The translations under genes were made by a program, and so were the position numbers. A stretch of DNA of 7,493 nucleotides from Bacteroidales bacterium (GTDB lineage Bacteria; Bacteroidota; Bacteroidia; Bacteroidales; JALTDM01), in NCBI GenBank assembly GCA_027073875.1, contig JALTEO010000239.1, positions 1 to 7,493 on the forward strand, read 5' to 3'. Position 1 is the stretch's first letter. The number at the start of each line of letters is the position of its first letter. The notes under the pieces were generated by a model that did no database searches, was not told where the DNA came from, and worked only from the letters and a program-made list of their open reading frames with translations. This document shows, one piece after another, positions 1-7,052 of the stretch.

Positions 1-109
1 CTTCAATCAGGTATTAACGATGGCTAAGAATGCAAAAGGAAGTGATGAATACGGCTACCGAAACGATTTTATTAAAATGGTGGAAATTGCTGAAATGTTA
101 AACAAATAG
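1..109 (+). CDS. C-terminal fragment of a vWA-domain protein (YfbK/DUF3520-like tail)
   Basis: Only the last 35 codons are present, read from position 2 and ending in TAG at 107-109; the start lies outside the window. The visible peptide contains AKNAKGSDEYGYRNDFIKMV. This matches, from memory, the closing motif of the YfbK family (von Willebrand factor A domain plus C-terminal DUF3520), which has a pattern of A..A.G.D..GYR.EF..LV near the C-terminus. Such proteins are usually envelope-associated with a metal-binding vWA domain, but none of that domain is visible here, so the role is inferred. The gene ends 15 bp before a strong hairpin terminator and converges with the minus-strand oxoamine synthase gene. 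Confidence 0.7.
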   Translation, partial: FNQVLTMAKNAKGSDEYGYRNDFIKMVEIAEMLNK

Positions 110-124
110 AAAATGTTTTCCATG

Positions 125-159
125 AAAAAAGGGCGTAAAAAATTTCACGCCCTTTTTTT
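125..159. terminator. Bidirectional intrinsic terminator between convergent genes
   Basis: A perfect 12-bp inverted repeat pairs 125-136 (AAAAAAGGGCGT) with 147-158 (ACGCCCTTTTTT) around a 10-nt loop. The GC-rich core is GGGCGT/ACGCCC. A run of seven T follows on the plus strand and a run of six T on the minus strand, so it should stop transcription from both the plus-strand gene ending at 109 and the minus-strand gene ending at 183. Confidence 0.9.
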
Positions 160-182
160 ATATTGTGATTTTTTCTTAAGAT

Positions 183-1436
183 CTATTGTGTTACCTTTTC
201 CATCATAAACCGTTCTTTTTCGTAATAGCCGGCTTCTTGTTTTTTCTTTATCTCTTTAAATGCATCAATGGTAATCTTAACATCATCAAGTGTATGTGCT
301 GCTGTAGGAATAAGGCGGAATAAAATAGTTCCTTTAGGAACAACAGGATATACAACAATTGAACAAAAGATATTAAATGATTCACGAAGATCCATCAGCA
401 TATTACTGGCTTCATAAACAGTACCATGCATCATTACAGGTGTTACCGGCGATTGCGTTTTGCCTAAATCAAATCCATCTTCTTTAAGTCCTGTCTGTAA
501 AGCATTTATGATTTTCCAAAGATTTTCAATTAATTCAGGATGAGTCTTTATCATCTCTAATCGTTTGGATGCTCCTATCGTAATAGGCATAGGCAACGAT
601 TTGGAATAAATCTGAGACCGTAATGTATAACGGAGAAAATCAATAATTGGTCGTTCGGTAGCAATAAAAGCACCTACACTTGCCATGGATTTTGCAAAAG
701 TGCCGAAATATAAATCAACTTTGTCCTGAACTCCCATAAATGAGCCGGTGCCTGAACCATCTTTCCCCATAGTACCAAAACCATGGGCATCGTCAACTAA
801 TAATCGGAATTGATATTTATCTTTAAAATCGGTTATAGCTTTCAGATTACCCAAGTCACCTACCATGCCGTAAACACCTTCGGTAATTACCAAGATACCT
901 CCCCCTGTTCTGTTGGTAACTCTGGTTGCATGTTTCAGTTGTTTTTCCAGACTTTCCATATCATTATGCTGATATACAAAGCGTTTGCCGACATGAAGAC
1001 GCATACCATCCATAATACAAGCATGTGCATCAGAGTCATAAACAATTACATCATTTCTGTCAACCAAGGCATCAATAATGGAAACCATACCTTGATAACC
1101 ATAATTAATTAAGAACGATGCTTCCTTATGAACGAAATCAGCTAAATCCTGTTCCAATTTTTCATGATATTTGGTTTGTCCCGACATCATGCGAGCACCC
1201 ATAGGATAAGCCAGTCCCCACTCTTTTGATGCTTCGGCATCCACCTTCCTGATTTCAGGATGATTAGCCAATCCGAGATAATTATTCAGACTCCATGTTA
1301 ACATTTTCCTTCCGCGGAATGTCATCCATGGGGCAATTTCACCTTCTAATTTCGGGAATGCAAAATAACCATCTGCCACTTTTGCATATTGAGCCAATGG
1401 TCCTTTTTCCGGTTGTATCTTTTCAAAAATATCCAC
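183..1436 (-). CDS. PLP-dependent alpha-oxoamine synthase (serine palmitoyltransferase / cysteate acyltransferase-like)
   Basis: The 417-aa product is a fold-type I PLP enzyme of the alpha-oxoamine synthase family (BioF, KBL, serine palmitoyltransferase), which condenses an amino acid with an acyl thioester and releases CO2. Visible family marks are His138 in DSDAHAC (PLP-stacking His), Asp215-Asp216-Ala-His218 (cofactor-binding DxAH), Lys249 in GTFAKSMASVGAFIA (Schiff-base Lys), and Arg374 followed by TAAHT near the end. The length fits the family and no part is missing. The N-terminal block (GPLAQYA, GYFAFPKLEG, NNYLGLANHP, PMGARMMSGQ) resembles a Bacteroidota group usually annotated only as class I/II aminotransferase; it does not look like BioF or KBL. 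A role in sphingoid or capnine (sulfonolipid) base synthesis is inferred. The start is GTG at 1436, chosen because MDIFEKIQ fits the family N-terminus and lies just downstream of the promoter. It is monocistronic and likely cytosolic or membrane-peripheral. Confidence 0.88.
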   Translation of the reverse strand: MDIFEKIQPEKGPLAQYAKVADGYFAFPKLEGEIAPWMTFRGRKMLTWSLNNYLGLANHPEIRKVDAEASKEWGLAYPMGARMMSGQTKYHEKLEQDLADFVHKEASFLINYGYQGMVSIIDALVDRNDVIVYDSDAHACIMDGMRLHVGKRFVYQHNDMESLEKQLKHATRVTNRTGGGILVITEGVYGMVGDLGNLKAITDFKDKYQFRLLVDDAHGFGTMGKDGSGTGSFMGVQDKVDLYFGTFAKSMASVGAFIATERPIIDFLRYTLRSQIYSKSLPMPITIGASKRLEMIKTHPELIENLWKIINALQTGLKEDGFDLGKTQSPVTPVMMHGTVYEASNMLMDLRESFNIFCSIVVYPVVPKGTILFRLIPTAAHTLDDVKITIDAFKEIKKKQEAGYYEKERFMMEKVTQ

Positions 1437-1452
1437 TTTTTTTTAATTTTTA

Positions 1453-1464
1453 TTTGCCGGCAAA
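1453..1464. promoter_or_regulatory. 12-bp perfect palindrome at the oxoamine synthase promoter (possible operator)
   Basis: TTTGCCGGCAAA is perfectly self-complementary. It overlaps the last four bases of the minus-strand -7 box and extends over the expected transcription start. A regulator could bind here, but a 12-bp palindrome can arise by chance in a window this size. Confidence 0.3.
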
Positions 1465-1490
1465 GATAAGACTTCTTTTTATTCCTCCAA
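1461..1490 (-). promoter_or_regulatory. Bacteroidota-type promoter for the oxoamine synthase gene
   Basis: On the minus strand, TATCTTTG (1468 to 1461) is an exact match to the Bacteroidota -7 box TAnnTTTG. A TTG (1490 to 1488) lies 19 bp upstream as the -33 element. The box ends 24 bp before the GTG start, giving a short AT-rich leader with no Shine-Dalgarno sequence. Confidence 0.8.
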
Positions 1491-1533
1491 AATGTTAAGA
1501 AACAATAAAGGTGCTTTATGTAAATTTAAAATA

Positions 1534-1563
1534 TGGCTAAAAAAAATCTTTTCACTACCTTTG
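1534..1563 (+). promoter_or_regulatory. Bacteroidota-type promoter for the ugd-uxs operon
   Basis: TACCTTTG at 1556-1563 matches the TAnnTTTG -7 box exactly. A weak -33 element (TGG at 1534-1536, against TTG) sits 19 bp upstream. The box ends 27 bp before the ATG at 1591, so the leader is short. Its position excludes in-frame starts further upstream, such as 1492, because those codons would lie before the transcription start. Confidence 0.7.
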
Positions 1564-1590
1564 TTCAATATTTATTTTAAAATTTTTCTT

Positions 1591-2979
1591 ATGAAGATTA
1601 CAATGGTAGGTACCGGTTATGTGGGATTGGTTACCGGTGCATGTTTTGCCGAAACAGGGGTTGATGTATCGTGTGTAGATATTGATGCTGATAAAATTAA
1701 CAAATTGAACGATGGAGAGATTCCTATTTATGAACCGGGACTTGAAAAATTAGTTGAAAAAAATACGAAAAAAAACAGACTCCATTTTACCACAAATATT
1801 GCAGATGCTTTACCGAAATCAGAGATTGCTTTTATTGCTGTAGGAACTCCTCCTGATGAAGACGGAAGTGCTGACTTACAATATGTTTTAGGTGTTGCCC
1901 GTGATATCGGGAAATATATGCAGGGCTATTTGGTGGTGGTAACTAAAAGTACGGTTCCCATTGGCACAGCCGAAAAAGTAAGGGCTGCCGTTCAAGAAGA
2001 ATTGGAAAAGCGAAATGTAGATTTTGGTTTCGATGTAGCTTCTAATCCGGAATTTTTGAAAGAAGGCGATGCCATTGATGACTTTATGAAACCAGATAGA
2101 ATTGTTGTGGGTGTTGACAGTAAAAAAGCCGAAAAATTTTTACAACAATTATATAATCCTTTTGTCTTGAATGGACACCCTATCATCTTTATGGACATCC
2201 CTTCGGCAGAAATGACCAAATATGCCGCTAATTCCATGCTGGCAACACGAATTAGCTTTATGAATGATTTGGCTTTACTTTGCGAACGCGTAGGTGCCGA
2301 TATCAATAAAGTGCGTAAAGGCATTGGCTCCGACCCGCGAATTGGTTCAAAATTTTTGTATGCCGGAACGGGCTACGGTGGCTCTTGTTTCCCAAAAGAT
2401 GTAAAAGCCCTCATTAAAACTGCTGCCGAAAATGAGCACCCTTTGCGGATATTGGAAGCAGTAGAAACAGTAAATGAAGACCAAAAAAGTATTTTGGTAA
2501 AAAAAATGCTTGAGTTTTACGGCGGCAAGGAAAATATAAAGGGAAAAACATTTGCTTTGTGGGGTTTGTCATTTAAACCCAACACCGATGATATGCGGGA
2601 AGCTCCTGCATTAGTAATAATTGACGAACTAACCAAAATGGGAGCTCAAATCAAAGCTTATGACCCTGTAGCAATGGAAGAAGCCAAGCGGCGAATTGGT
2701 GATAAAATATTCTATGCCAAAAATCAGTATGAAGCTACCGAAAATGCCGATGCACTTTTAATTGTTACCGAATGGAATGAATTCCGTATGCCTGATTTTG
2801 AAAAGTTAAATACCAATCTGAAAGAAAAAATTATTTTCGACGGAAGGAATATTTATCAACCGGAAACATTACAAGAAAAAGATTATTGTTATTTTTCAAT
2901 CGGTCGGCAAGCAGTTATATCCTTAAATATAACTTCAGCAAAAAGATATTTGGAAGTATTTAATAGCAAAATAGTATGA
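1591..2979 (+). CDS. ugd: UDP-glucose 6-dehydrogenase
   Basis: The 462-aa cytosolic enzyme oxidises UDP-glucose to UDP-glucuronate using two NAD+. An N-terminal Rossmann domain carries GTGYVG (7-12) and the VGTPP loop (84-88). STVPIGT (120-126) and NPEFLKEG (152-159) follow. The central helix has EMTKYAANS (Lys209, Asn213). The catalytic cysteine is Cys266 in GYGGSCFPKD. The C-terminal UDP-binding domain has the WGLSFKPNTDD segment (324-334). The ATG at 1591 begins the MKITMVGTGYVG typical of the family; the frame is open back to 1492, but that stretch contains the promoter and has no family match. After the usual end near YFSIGR (439) there is an unusual tail of about 23 residues. The TGA overlaps the next gene's ATG, indicating translational coupling. 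Its product is the next enzyme's substrate. Confidence 0.96.
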   Translation: MKITMVGTGYVGLVTGACFAETGVDVSCVDIDADKINKLNDGEIPIYEPGLEKLVEKNTKKNRLHFTTNIADALPKSEIAFIAVGTPPDEDGSADLQYVLGVARDIGKYMQGYLVVVTKSTVPIGTAEKVRAAVQEELEKRNVDFGFDVASNPEFLKEGDAIDDFMKPDRIVVGVDSKKAEKFLQQLYNPFVLNGHPIIFMDIPSAEMTKYAANSMLATRISFMNDLALLCERVGADINKVRKGIGSDPRIGSKFLYAGTGYGGSCFPKDVKALIKTAAENEHPLRILEAVETVNEDQKSILVKKMLEFYGGKENIKGKTFALWGLSFKPNTDDMREAPALVIIDELTKMGAQIKAYDPVAMEEAKRRIGDKIFYAKNQYEATENADALLIVTEWNEFRMPDFEKLNTNLKEKIIFDGRNIYQPETLQEKDYCYFSIGRQAVISLNITSAKRYLEVFNSKIV

Positions 2980-3908
2980 AAACAATCTTAGTTACCGGTG
3001 GTGCAGGATTTATTGGCTCCCACTTATGCGAACGACTTTTAAACGAAGGGAATAGTGTCATTGCATTAGACAATTTTTTCAGTGGCAGCAAAGAGAATGT
3101 TGTGCATTTACTTCAAAATCCGTATTTTGAATTAGTTCGTCACGATGTTACTATGCCATTTTTTGCCGAAGTGGATGAAATTTATAATTTAGCGTGTCCG
3201 GCAAGTCCTATCCATTACCAATACAACCCAATTAAAACCATCAAAACTTCCGTGATGGGTGCTATCAATATGTTAGGATTGGCAAAACGCGTTAAAGCCA
3301 AAATATTGCAAGCATCTACTTCTGAAGTTTACGGCGATCCGGATGTGCATCCGCAAGTGGAATCATACTGGGGCAATGTTAATCCAATTGGTATCCGTTC
3401 ATGTTACGACGAGGGAAAACGCTGTGCCGAATCGTTGTTTGTAAACTATAATCATCAGAATAATGTAGATATAAAGGTTATTCGGATTTTTAATACTTAT
3501 GGCCCGCGGATGTTACCAAACGATGGGAGAGTGGTTTCCAATTTTATTGTTCAGGCATTACAGAATCAGAATATTACCGTTTATGGTGATGGCTCACAGA
3601 CCCGTAGTTTCCAATTTGTTGATGACCTTGTGGATGGAATGTTGCAAATGATGAAAACGGAAAATTTTACAGGACCGGTAAACATTGGAAACCCTAGGGA
3701 ATTTACCATTTTGGAACTGGCAGAAATGGTTATTAAAATGACCGGCTCCAAATCTAAAATCGTTTTCGAGCCATTGCCGCAGGACGACCCGACACAACGG
3801 CAGCCGGAAATCACTCTGGCAAAAGAAAAATTAGATTGGGAACCTAAAGTACCATTGGAAGAAGGACTGAAAAAAACAATTGCGTATTTTAAAACAATTA
3901 TCAATTAG
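2976..3908 (+). CDS. uxs: UDP-glucuronate decarboxylase (UDP-xylose synthase)
   Basis: The 310-aa extended short-chain dehydrogenase/reductase converts UDP-glucuronate to UDP-xylose and CO2 with tightly bound NAD+. The NAD-binding motif GGAGFIG is at 8-14. The catalytic region has TSEVYG (115-120, with Ser116 and Glu117 as expected for UXS) and Tyr144/Lys148 in YDEGK. The UXS signature LPQDDPTQRQPEI (267-279) contains Arg275, the substrate-carboxylate arginine conserved in decarboxylases. Together these separate it from UDP-glucose 4-epimerase and dTDP-glucose 4,6-dehydratase. The length matches bacterial UXS. It starts at ATG 2976 inside the ugd stop (ATGA overlap), has no promoter of its own, and ends the operon. 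UDP-xylose is probably used for polysaccharide or glycan assembly elsewhere, since no glycosyltransferase lies nearby. Confidence 0.95.
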   Translation: MKTILVTGGAGFIGSHLCERLLNEGNSVIALDNFFSGSKENVVHLLQNPYFELVRHDVTMPFFAEVDEIYNLACPASPIHYQYNPIKTIKTSVMGAINMLGLAKRVKAKILQASTSEVYGDPDVHPQVESYWGNVNPIGIRSCYDEGKRCAESLFVNYNHQNNVDIKVIRIFNTYGPRMLPNDGRVVSNFIVQALQNQNITVYGDGSQTRSFQFVDDLVDGMLQMMKTENFTGPVNIGNPREFTILELAEMVIKMTGSKSKIVFEPLPQDDPTQRQPEITLAKEKLDWEPKVPLEEGLKKTIAYFKTIIN

Positions 3909-3944
3909 TTATGGTAAATACAAAATATAATTAAAATAAATGCA

Positions 3945-3977
3945 CCTATCTTTCCCCTTAATGAAGGGGGTAGGGGG
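3945..3977. repeat. C/G-rich hairpin, probably a degenerate intergenic repeat
   Basis: CCCCTT (3954-3959) pairs with AAGGGG (3964-3969) around the loop AATG. An outer CCTA (3945-3948) can pair with TAGG (3971-3974) across an unequal internal loop. The G runs at 3966-3970 and 3973-3977 stand out in an AT-rich gap. On the minus strand it reads as a C-rich stretch ending in AAGGGG, which resembles intergenic repeats I recall from Bacteroidota genomes. There is no T run directly after it, so it is a poor intrinsic terminator for the ugd-uxs operon. The rest of the gap (3909-4060) contains only the lepA promoter. Confidence 0.5.
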
Positions 3978-4005
3978 TTGTTAGAATGATTTTTTCCAAA
4001 ACGAA

Positions 4006-4039
4006 TTGAGAGAAAAATCCCATAGTTTTTATATTTTTG
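4006..4039 (+). promoter_or_regulatory. Bacteroidota-type promoter for lepA-holB
   Basis: TATTTTTG at 4032-4039 matches TAnnTTTG. The best -33 candidate is TTG at 4006-4008, with a 23-bp spacer that is longer than usual. The box ends 21 bp before the ATG at 4061. The in-frame TTG at 4037 lies inside this box and so cannot be a translated start from this promoter. Confidence 0.6.
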
Positions 4040-4060
4040 CACTCCAATTTAGAAACAAGC

Positions 4061-5851
4061 ATGCAGCATATTCGCAATTTTTGTATTATCGCCCACATAG
4101 ACCATGGCAAAAGTACGCTGGCAGACCGGTTATTGCAATATACCGGCACGGTAGAAGGGAAAAACTTGAAAAATCAAGTGTTGGACGATATGGATTTGGA
4201 ACGCGAACGCGGAATTACCATAAAGAGCCATGCCATACAGATGAACTATGAAGAGGATGGTGAGAATTATGTCTTGAATCTGATTGATACACCCGGGCAT
4301 GTGGATTTTTCGTATGAAGTGTCTCGTTCCATTGCGTCCTGTGAAGGAGCATTATTAGTCATAGATGCCACACAAGGTATCCAAGCACAGACAATTGCTA
4401 ATCTTTATCAAGCAATTGACCACGATTTGGAAATAATTCCCGTGTTAAATAAAATTGATTTGCCGCAAGCCATGGTCGAAGATGTAAAAGACCAAGTAGT
4501 AGAATTAATCGGTTGCGACCGCGACGATATTCTTGCGACCAGTGCCAAAACCGGCGAAGGCGTTGAAGATGTTCTTCGAGCAATTGTGGACAGAATACCG
4601 CCACCGGAAGGTAATCCCGATGCACCGTTGCAAGCATTGATTTTCGATTCTATTTTCAATCCGTATAAAGGCATTATTGCTTATTTTAAGATTTTCAACG
4701 GGACACTAAAAAAGGGTGATGCTGTCAAGTTTTATCATACGGAAAAAGAATACGAAGCGGATGAAATTGGTATTCTCCGATTAGATTTTGAGCCAAAAGA
4801 TAAACTTTCTGCCGGCGATGTGGGCTACATTATTTCCGGCGTAAAGACTTCACGGGAGGTGGAGGTAGGCGATACCATTACTCACATTGAAAACCCAACG
4901 GAAAAGCCCATTGAAGGATTTAAACATGTGAAACCTATGGTGTTTGCCGGTATTTATCCTATTGATACGGAAGATTACGAACTGCTGCGTGAATCAATTG
5001 AGAAACTACAACTTAATGATGCATCACTGGTATATGAGCCGGAATCGTCTATGGCGTTGGGCTTTGGGTTCCGTTGCGGATTTTTGGGATTACTCCACAT
5101 GGAAATTATTCAGGAACGCCTCGAACGCGAATTTGGTGTTAATGTAATTACTACGGTGCCAAATGTTTCGTATAAAGTCTTTGAAAAAAATGGCGAAGTC
5201 CACGAAATTTATAATCCTTCCGAATTGCCCGACCCTACGAAAATTGAACATATTGAGGAGCCGTATATTCACGCACAAATAATTACCAAGTCCGATTACA
5301 TAGGTCCTATCATGAATTTATGTATCGAAAAACGAGGAAAATTACTCAATCAGACTTATTTGACGACTACTCGCATAGAAATGAATTTTGAGATGCCGAG
5401 TGGCGAGATAGTATTTGATTTTTACGACAAACTAAAAAGCATCTCAAAGGGTTATGCCTCATTTGATTATCATCAAGTTGGCTATCAGCCGTCGAAATTA
5501 GTCAAACTGGATATCCTTCTCAACGGACAACCGGTTGATGCACTCTCAACCCTTATTCATTTCAGCAATGCGTATAATTTTGGTAAACGAATTTGTCATA
5601 AGTTGAAAGATTTGATTCCGCGACAACAATATGATATTGCCATTCAGGCAGCCATCGGGTCTAAAATTATCTCGCGTGAAACGGTAAAAGCGTATCGTAA
5701 AGATGTGACTGCCAAGTGTTACGGTGGTGATATTACCCGTAAGCGAAAACTGTTGGAGAAACAGAAAAAAGGAAAAAAACGCATGCGGCAGGTAGGTAAT
5801 GTAGAGGTTCCGCAACAGGCATTTCTGGTAGTCTTAAAATTAAACGATTAA
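4061..5851 (+). CDS. lepA: Elongation factor 4 (LepA), ribosome-associated translational GTPase
   Basis: The 596-aa protein is full length for the family. LepA/EF-4 binds the ribosome and can back-translocate tRNAs; roles in initiation or 30S assembly have also been proposed. All GTPase motifs are present: AHIDHGKS (11-18, P-loop), ERGITIK (49-55, switch I), DTPGH (76-80, with catalytic His80), NKID (130-133) and SAK (161-163). Domain II and the EF-G-like domains III and V follow. The LepA-specific C-terminal domain is intact, with KDVTAKCYGGDITRKRK from residue 547 and a basic KKGKKRMRQVGNVEVPQQAF end. The ATG at 4061 gives MQHIRNFCIIAHIDHGKS, matching the family start; an in-frame TTG at 4037 would add eight residues but lies in the promoter box. 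There is no Shine-Dalgarno sequence. Its stop codon directly abuts the next gene. Confidence 0.98.
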   Translation: MQHIRNFCIIAHIDHGKSTLADRLLQYTGTVEGKNLKNQVLDDMDLERERGITIKSHAIQMNYEEDGENYVLNLIDTPGHVDFSYEVSRSIASCEGALLVIDATQGIQAQTIANLYQAIDHDLEIIPVLNKIDLPQAMVEDVKDQVVELIGCDRDDILATSAKTGEGVEDVLRAIVDRIPPPEGNPDAPLQALIFDSIFNPYKGIIAYFKIFNGTLKKGDAVKFYHTEKEYEADEIGILRLDFEPKDKLSAGDVGYIISGVKTSREVEVGDTITHIENPTEKPIEGFKHVKPMVFAGIYPIDTEDYELLRESIEKLQLNDASLVYEPESSMALGFGFRCGFLGLLHMEIIQERLEREFGVNVITTVPNVSYKVFEKNGEVHEIYNPSELPDPTKIEHIEEPYIHAQIITKSDYIGPIMNLCIEKRGKLLNQTYLTTTRIEMNFEMPSGEIVFDFYDKLKSISKGYASFDYHQVGYQPSKLVKLDILLNGQPVDALSTLIHFSNAYNFGKRICHKLKDLIPRQQYDIAIQAAIGSKIISRETVKAYRKDVTAKCYGGDITRKRKLLEKQKKGKKRMRQVGNVEVPQQAFLVVLKLND

Positions 5852-6988
5852 ATGTTTTTTCGTGATATCATAGGACAGGAAAAGATAAAAGACCATCTGC
5901 GGCAGACGGTAGAAAAAGACCGTATTCCGCATGCACAACTATTTTCGGGTCCGGCAGGCACCGGAAAACTACCGATGGCACTGGCTTATGCACAGTATAT
6001 CAATTGCGAGAACAGACAAGATGGTGATGCTTGCGGTGTTTGTCCGTCGTGTAAAAAATTTCAGTCGTTAGCGTATGCCGATTTACATTTTATTTTCCCG
6101 ACATTTAACTTACCGAAAACCAAAACAAAAGGAAGTGATAATTTCCTGCCGCAGTGGCGTGAGAAAATTCAGGAGAATCCTTATTTTGATCAAATTCAGT
6201 GGGCATTATTTATTGACCCGAAAGGCACTAAGCAACTGACAATTTTTAAAGACGACAGCGACAAAATTATTCATCAGCTGAATTTTAAATCATACGAAAA
6301 CGGGTATAAAATCATTATTCTGTGGTTGCCGGAGAAATTGAATCTTACAGCTGCCAATAAATTGCTGAAAGTCATAGAAGAACCTTATCCCAAGACTTTA
6401 TTTCTGCTGATAACCGAGAGTGTGGACAAAGTGTTGCCAACGATTATCTCGCGGACACAACTGATAAAATTTCCTAAATTGCCGGCTTCTGATATTGAGG
6501 CATTTCTGAGAAAAAAATATCCGGAATTAACCGAATCACAAATCAATAACTTTGCTCATATTGCCGGCGGGAATTTAGTTGAAGCGGAAAAGCTGGCTCA
6601 AACCGATACGGCGGAAACCAATTCGTTGTTAGAAGATTTTGTGCAATTTATGCGGCTGTGTTACCGGTTTAATTTTGATGAGCTTTTGTCGTTTACCGAC
6701 AAACTTTCGGGAACAGGCAAGGAATATCTGAAAAATTTCTTTTTATTTGCTACCCGTATGTTGCGGGAGAATTTTTTGATGAATATTCAGCTCCAAAACC
6801 TCAATTCATTGTCGAAAGCCGAGCGGGATTTTTCGGAAAAATTTTCATCGTTTATCACACCCGAAAATACCAAAGGGATTCTTAATGAAATGAATCTGGC
6901 ATTTTTTCATATTGAACGCAACGGTAATGTAAAACTTATCTTATTCGATTTGGCACTAAAGACAGGAAAACTCTTGCGGAAGAAATAA
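5852..6988 (+). CDS. holB: DNA polymerase III delta-prime subunit (clamp loader)
   Basis: The 378-aa AAA+ protein is a stator subunit of the clamp-loader complex that places the sliding clamp on primed DNA. It opens with FRDIIGQEKIKDHLRQ and HAQLFSGPAGTGKL (27-40), a P-loop-like segment with Leu40 where Ser/Thr is normally found. Four cysteines (Cys52, Cys61, Cys64, Cys67) form the zinc module typical of clamp-loader subunits. The core has KSYENGYKIIILWLPEKLN (146-164), NKLLKVIEEP (169-178) and IISRTQ (198-203, the SRC-like sensor region). The SRT plus weakened P-loop favours delta-prime over gamma/tau (DnaX), and there is no long tau-type C-terminus. The ATG follows the lepA TAA with no spacer, so translation is probably coupled and both are read from the lepA promoter. 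No convincing terminator follows it. Confidence 0.92.
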   Translation: MFFRDIIGQEKIKDHLRQTVEKDRIPHAQLFSGPAGTGKLPMALAYAQYINCENRQDGDACGVCPSCKKFQSLAYADLHFIFPTFNLPKTKTKGSDNFLPQWREKIQENPYFDQIQWALFIDPKGTKQLTIFKDDSDKIIHQLNFKSYENGYKIIILWLPEKLNLTAANKLLKVIEEPYPKTLFLLITESVDKVLPTIISRTQLIKFPKLPASDIEAFLRKKYPELTESQINNFAHIAGGNLVEAEKLAQTDTAETNSLLEDFVQFMRLCYRFNFDELLSFTDKLSGTGKEYLKNFFLFATRMLRENFLMNIQLQNLNSLSKAERDFSEKFSSFITPENTKGILNEMNLAFFHIERNGNVKLILFDLALKTGKLLRKK

Positions 6989-7016
6989 TAATGCTATAAA
7001 CTGTACAACAACAAAA

Positions 7017-7052
7017 GGGTCATTCCGAACTTGTTTCGGAATCTGTTATACC
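7017..7052 (+). repeat. REP-like hairpin repeat, copy A
   Basis: A perfect 8-bp stem, ATTCCGAA (7022-7029) with TTCGGAAT (7035-7042), encloses a CTTGT loop. The element is flanked by GGGTC on the left and CTGTTATACC on the right. It starts 28 bp after the holB stop. The copy at 7148-7184 is its inverted homologue. I recall very similar hairpins scattered between genes in Bacteroidota genomes. It lacks a T run and so is not a standard terminator. Confidence 0.75.

Noticed and set aside
810..1112. 100-codon plus-strand open frame inside the oxoamine synthase gene
   Set aside because: It is antisense to a well-supported gene with conserved catalytic motifs, and its peptide has no recognisable features.
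4037..4060. Upstream TTG start for lepA adding MHSNLETS
   Set aside because: The TTG is part of the TATTTTTG promoter box, and LepA proteins begin at the MxxIRNFCIIAHIDHGKS segment, which starts at the ATG at 4061.
4398..4674. Two overlapping minus-strand open frames within lepA
   Set aside because: They are shadows of a highly conserved coding sequence, with no start signals or family resemblance.
5852..6988. DnaX (gamma/tau) instead of delta-prime
   Set aside because: The P-loop lacks Ser/Thr, the sequence matches the delta-prime pattern of KSYENGYK and LPEKLN, and there is no long C-terminal extension.
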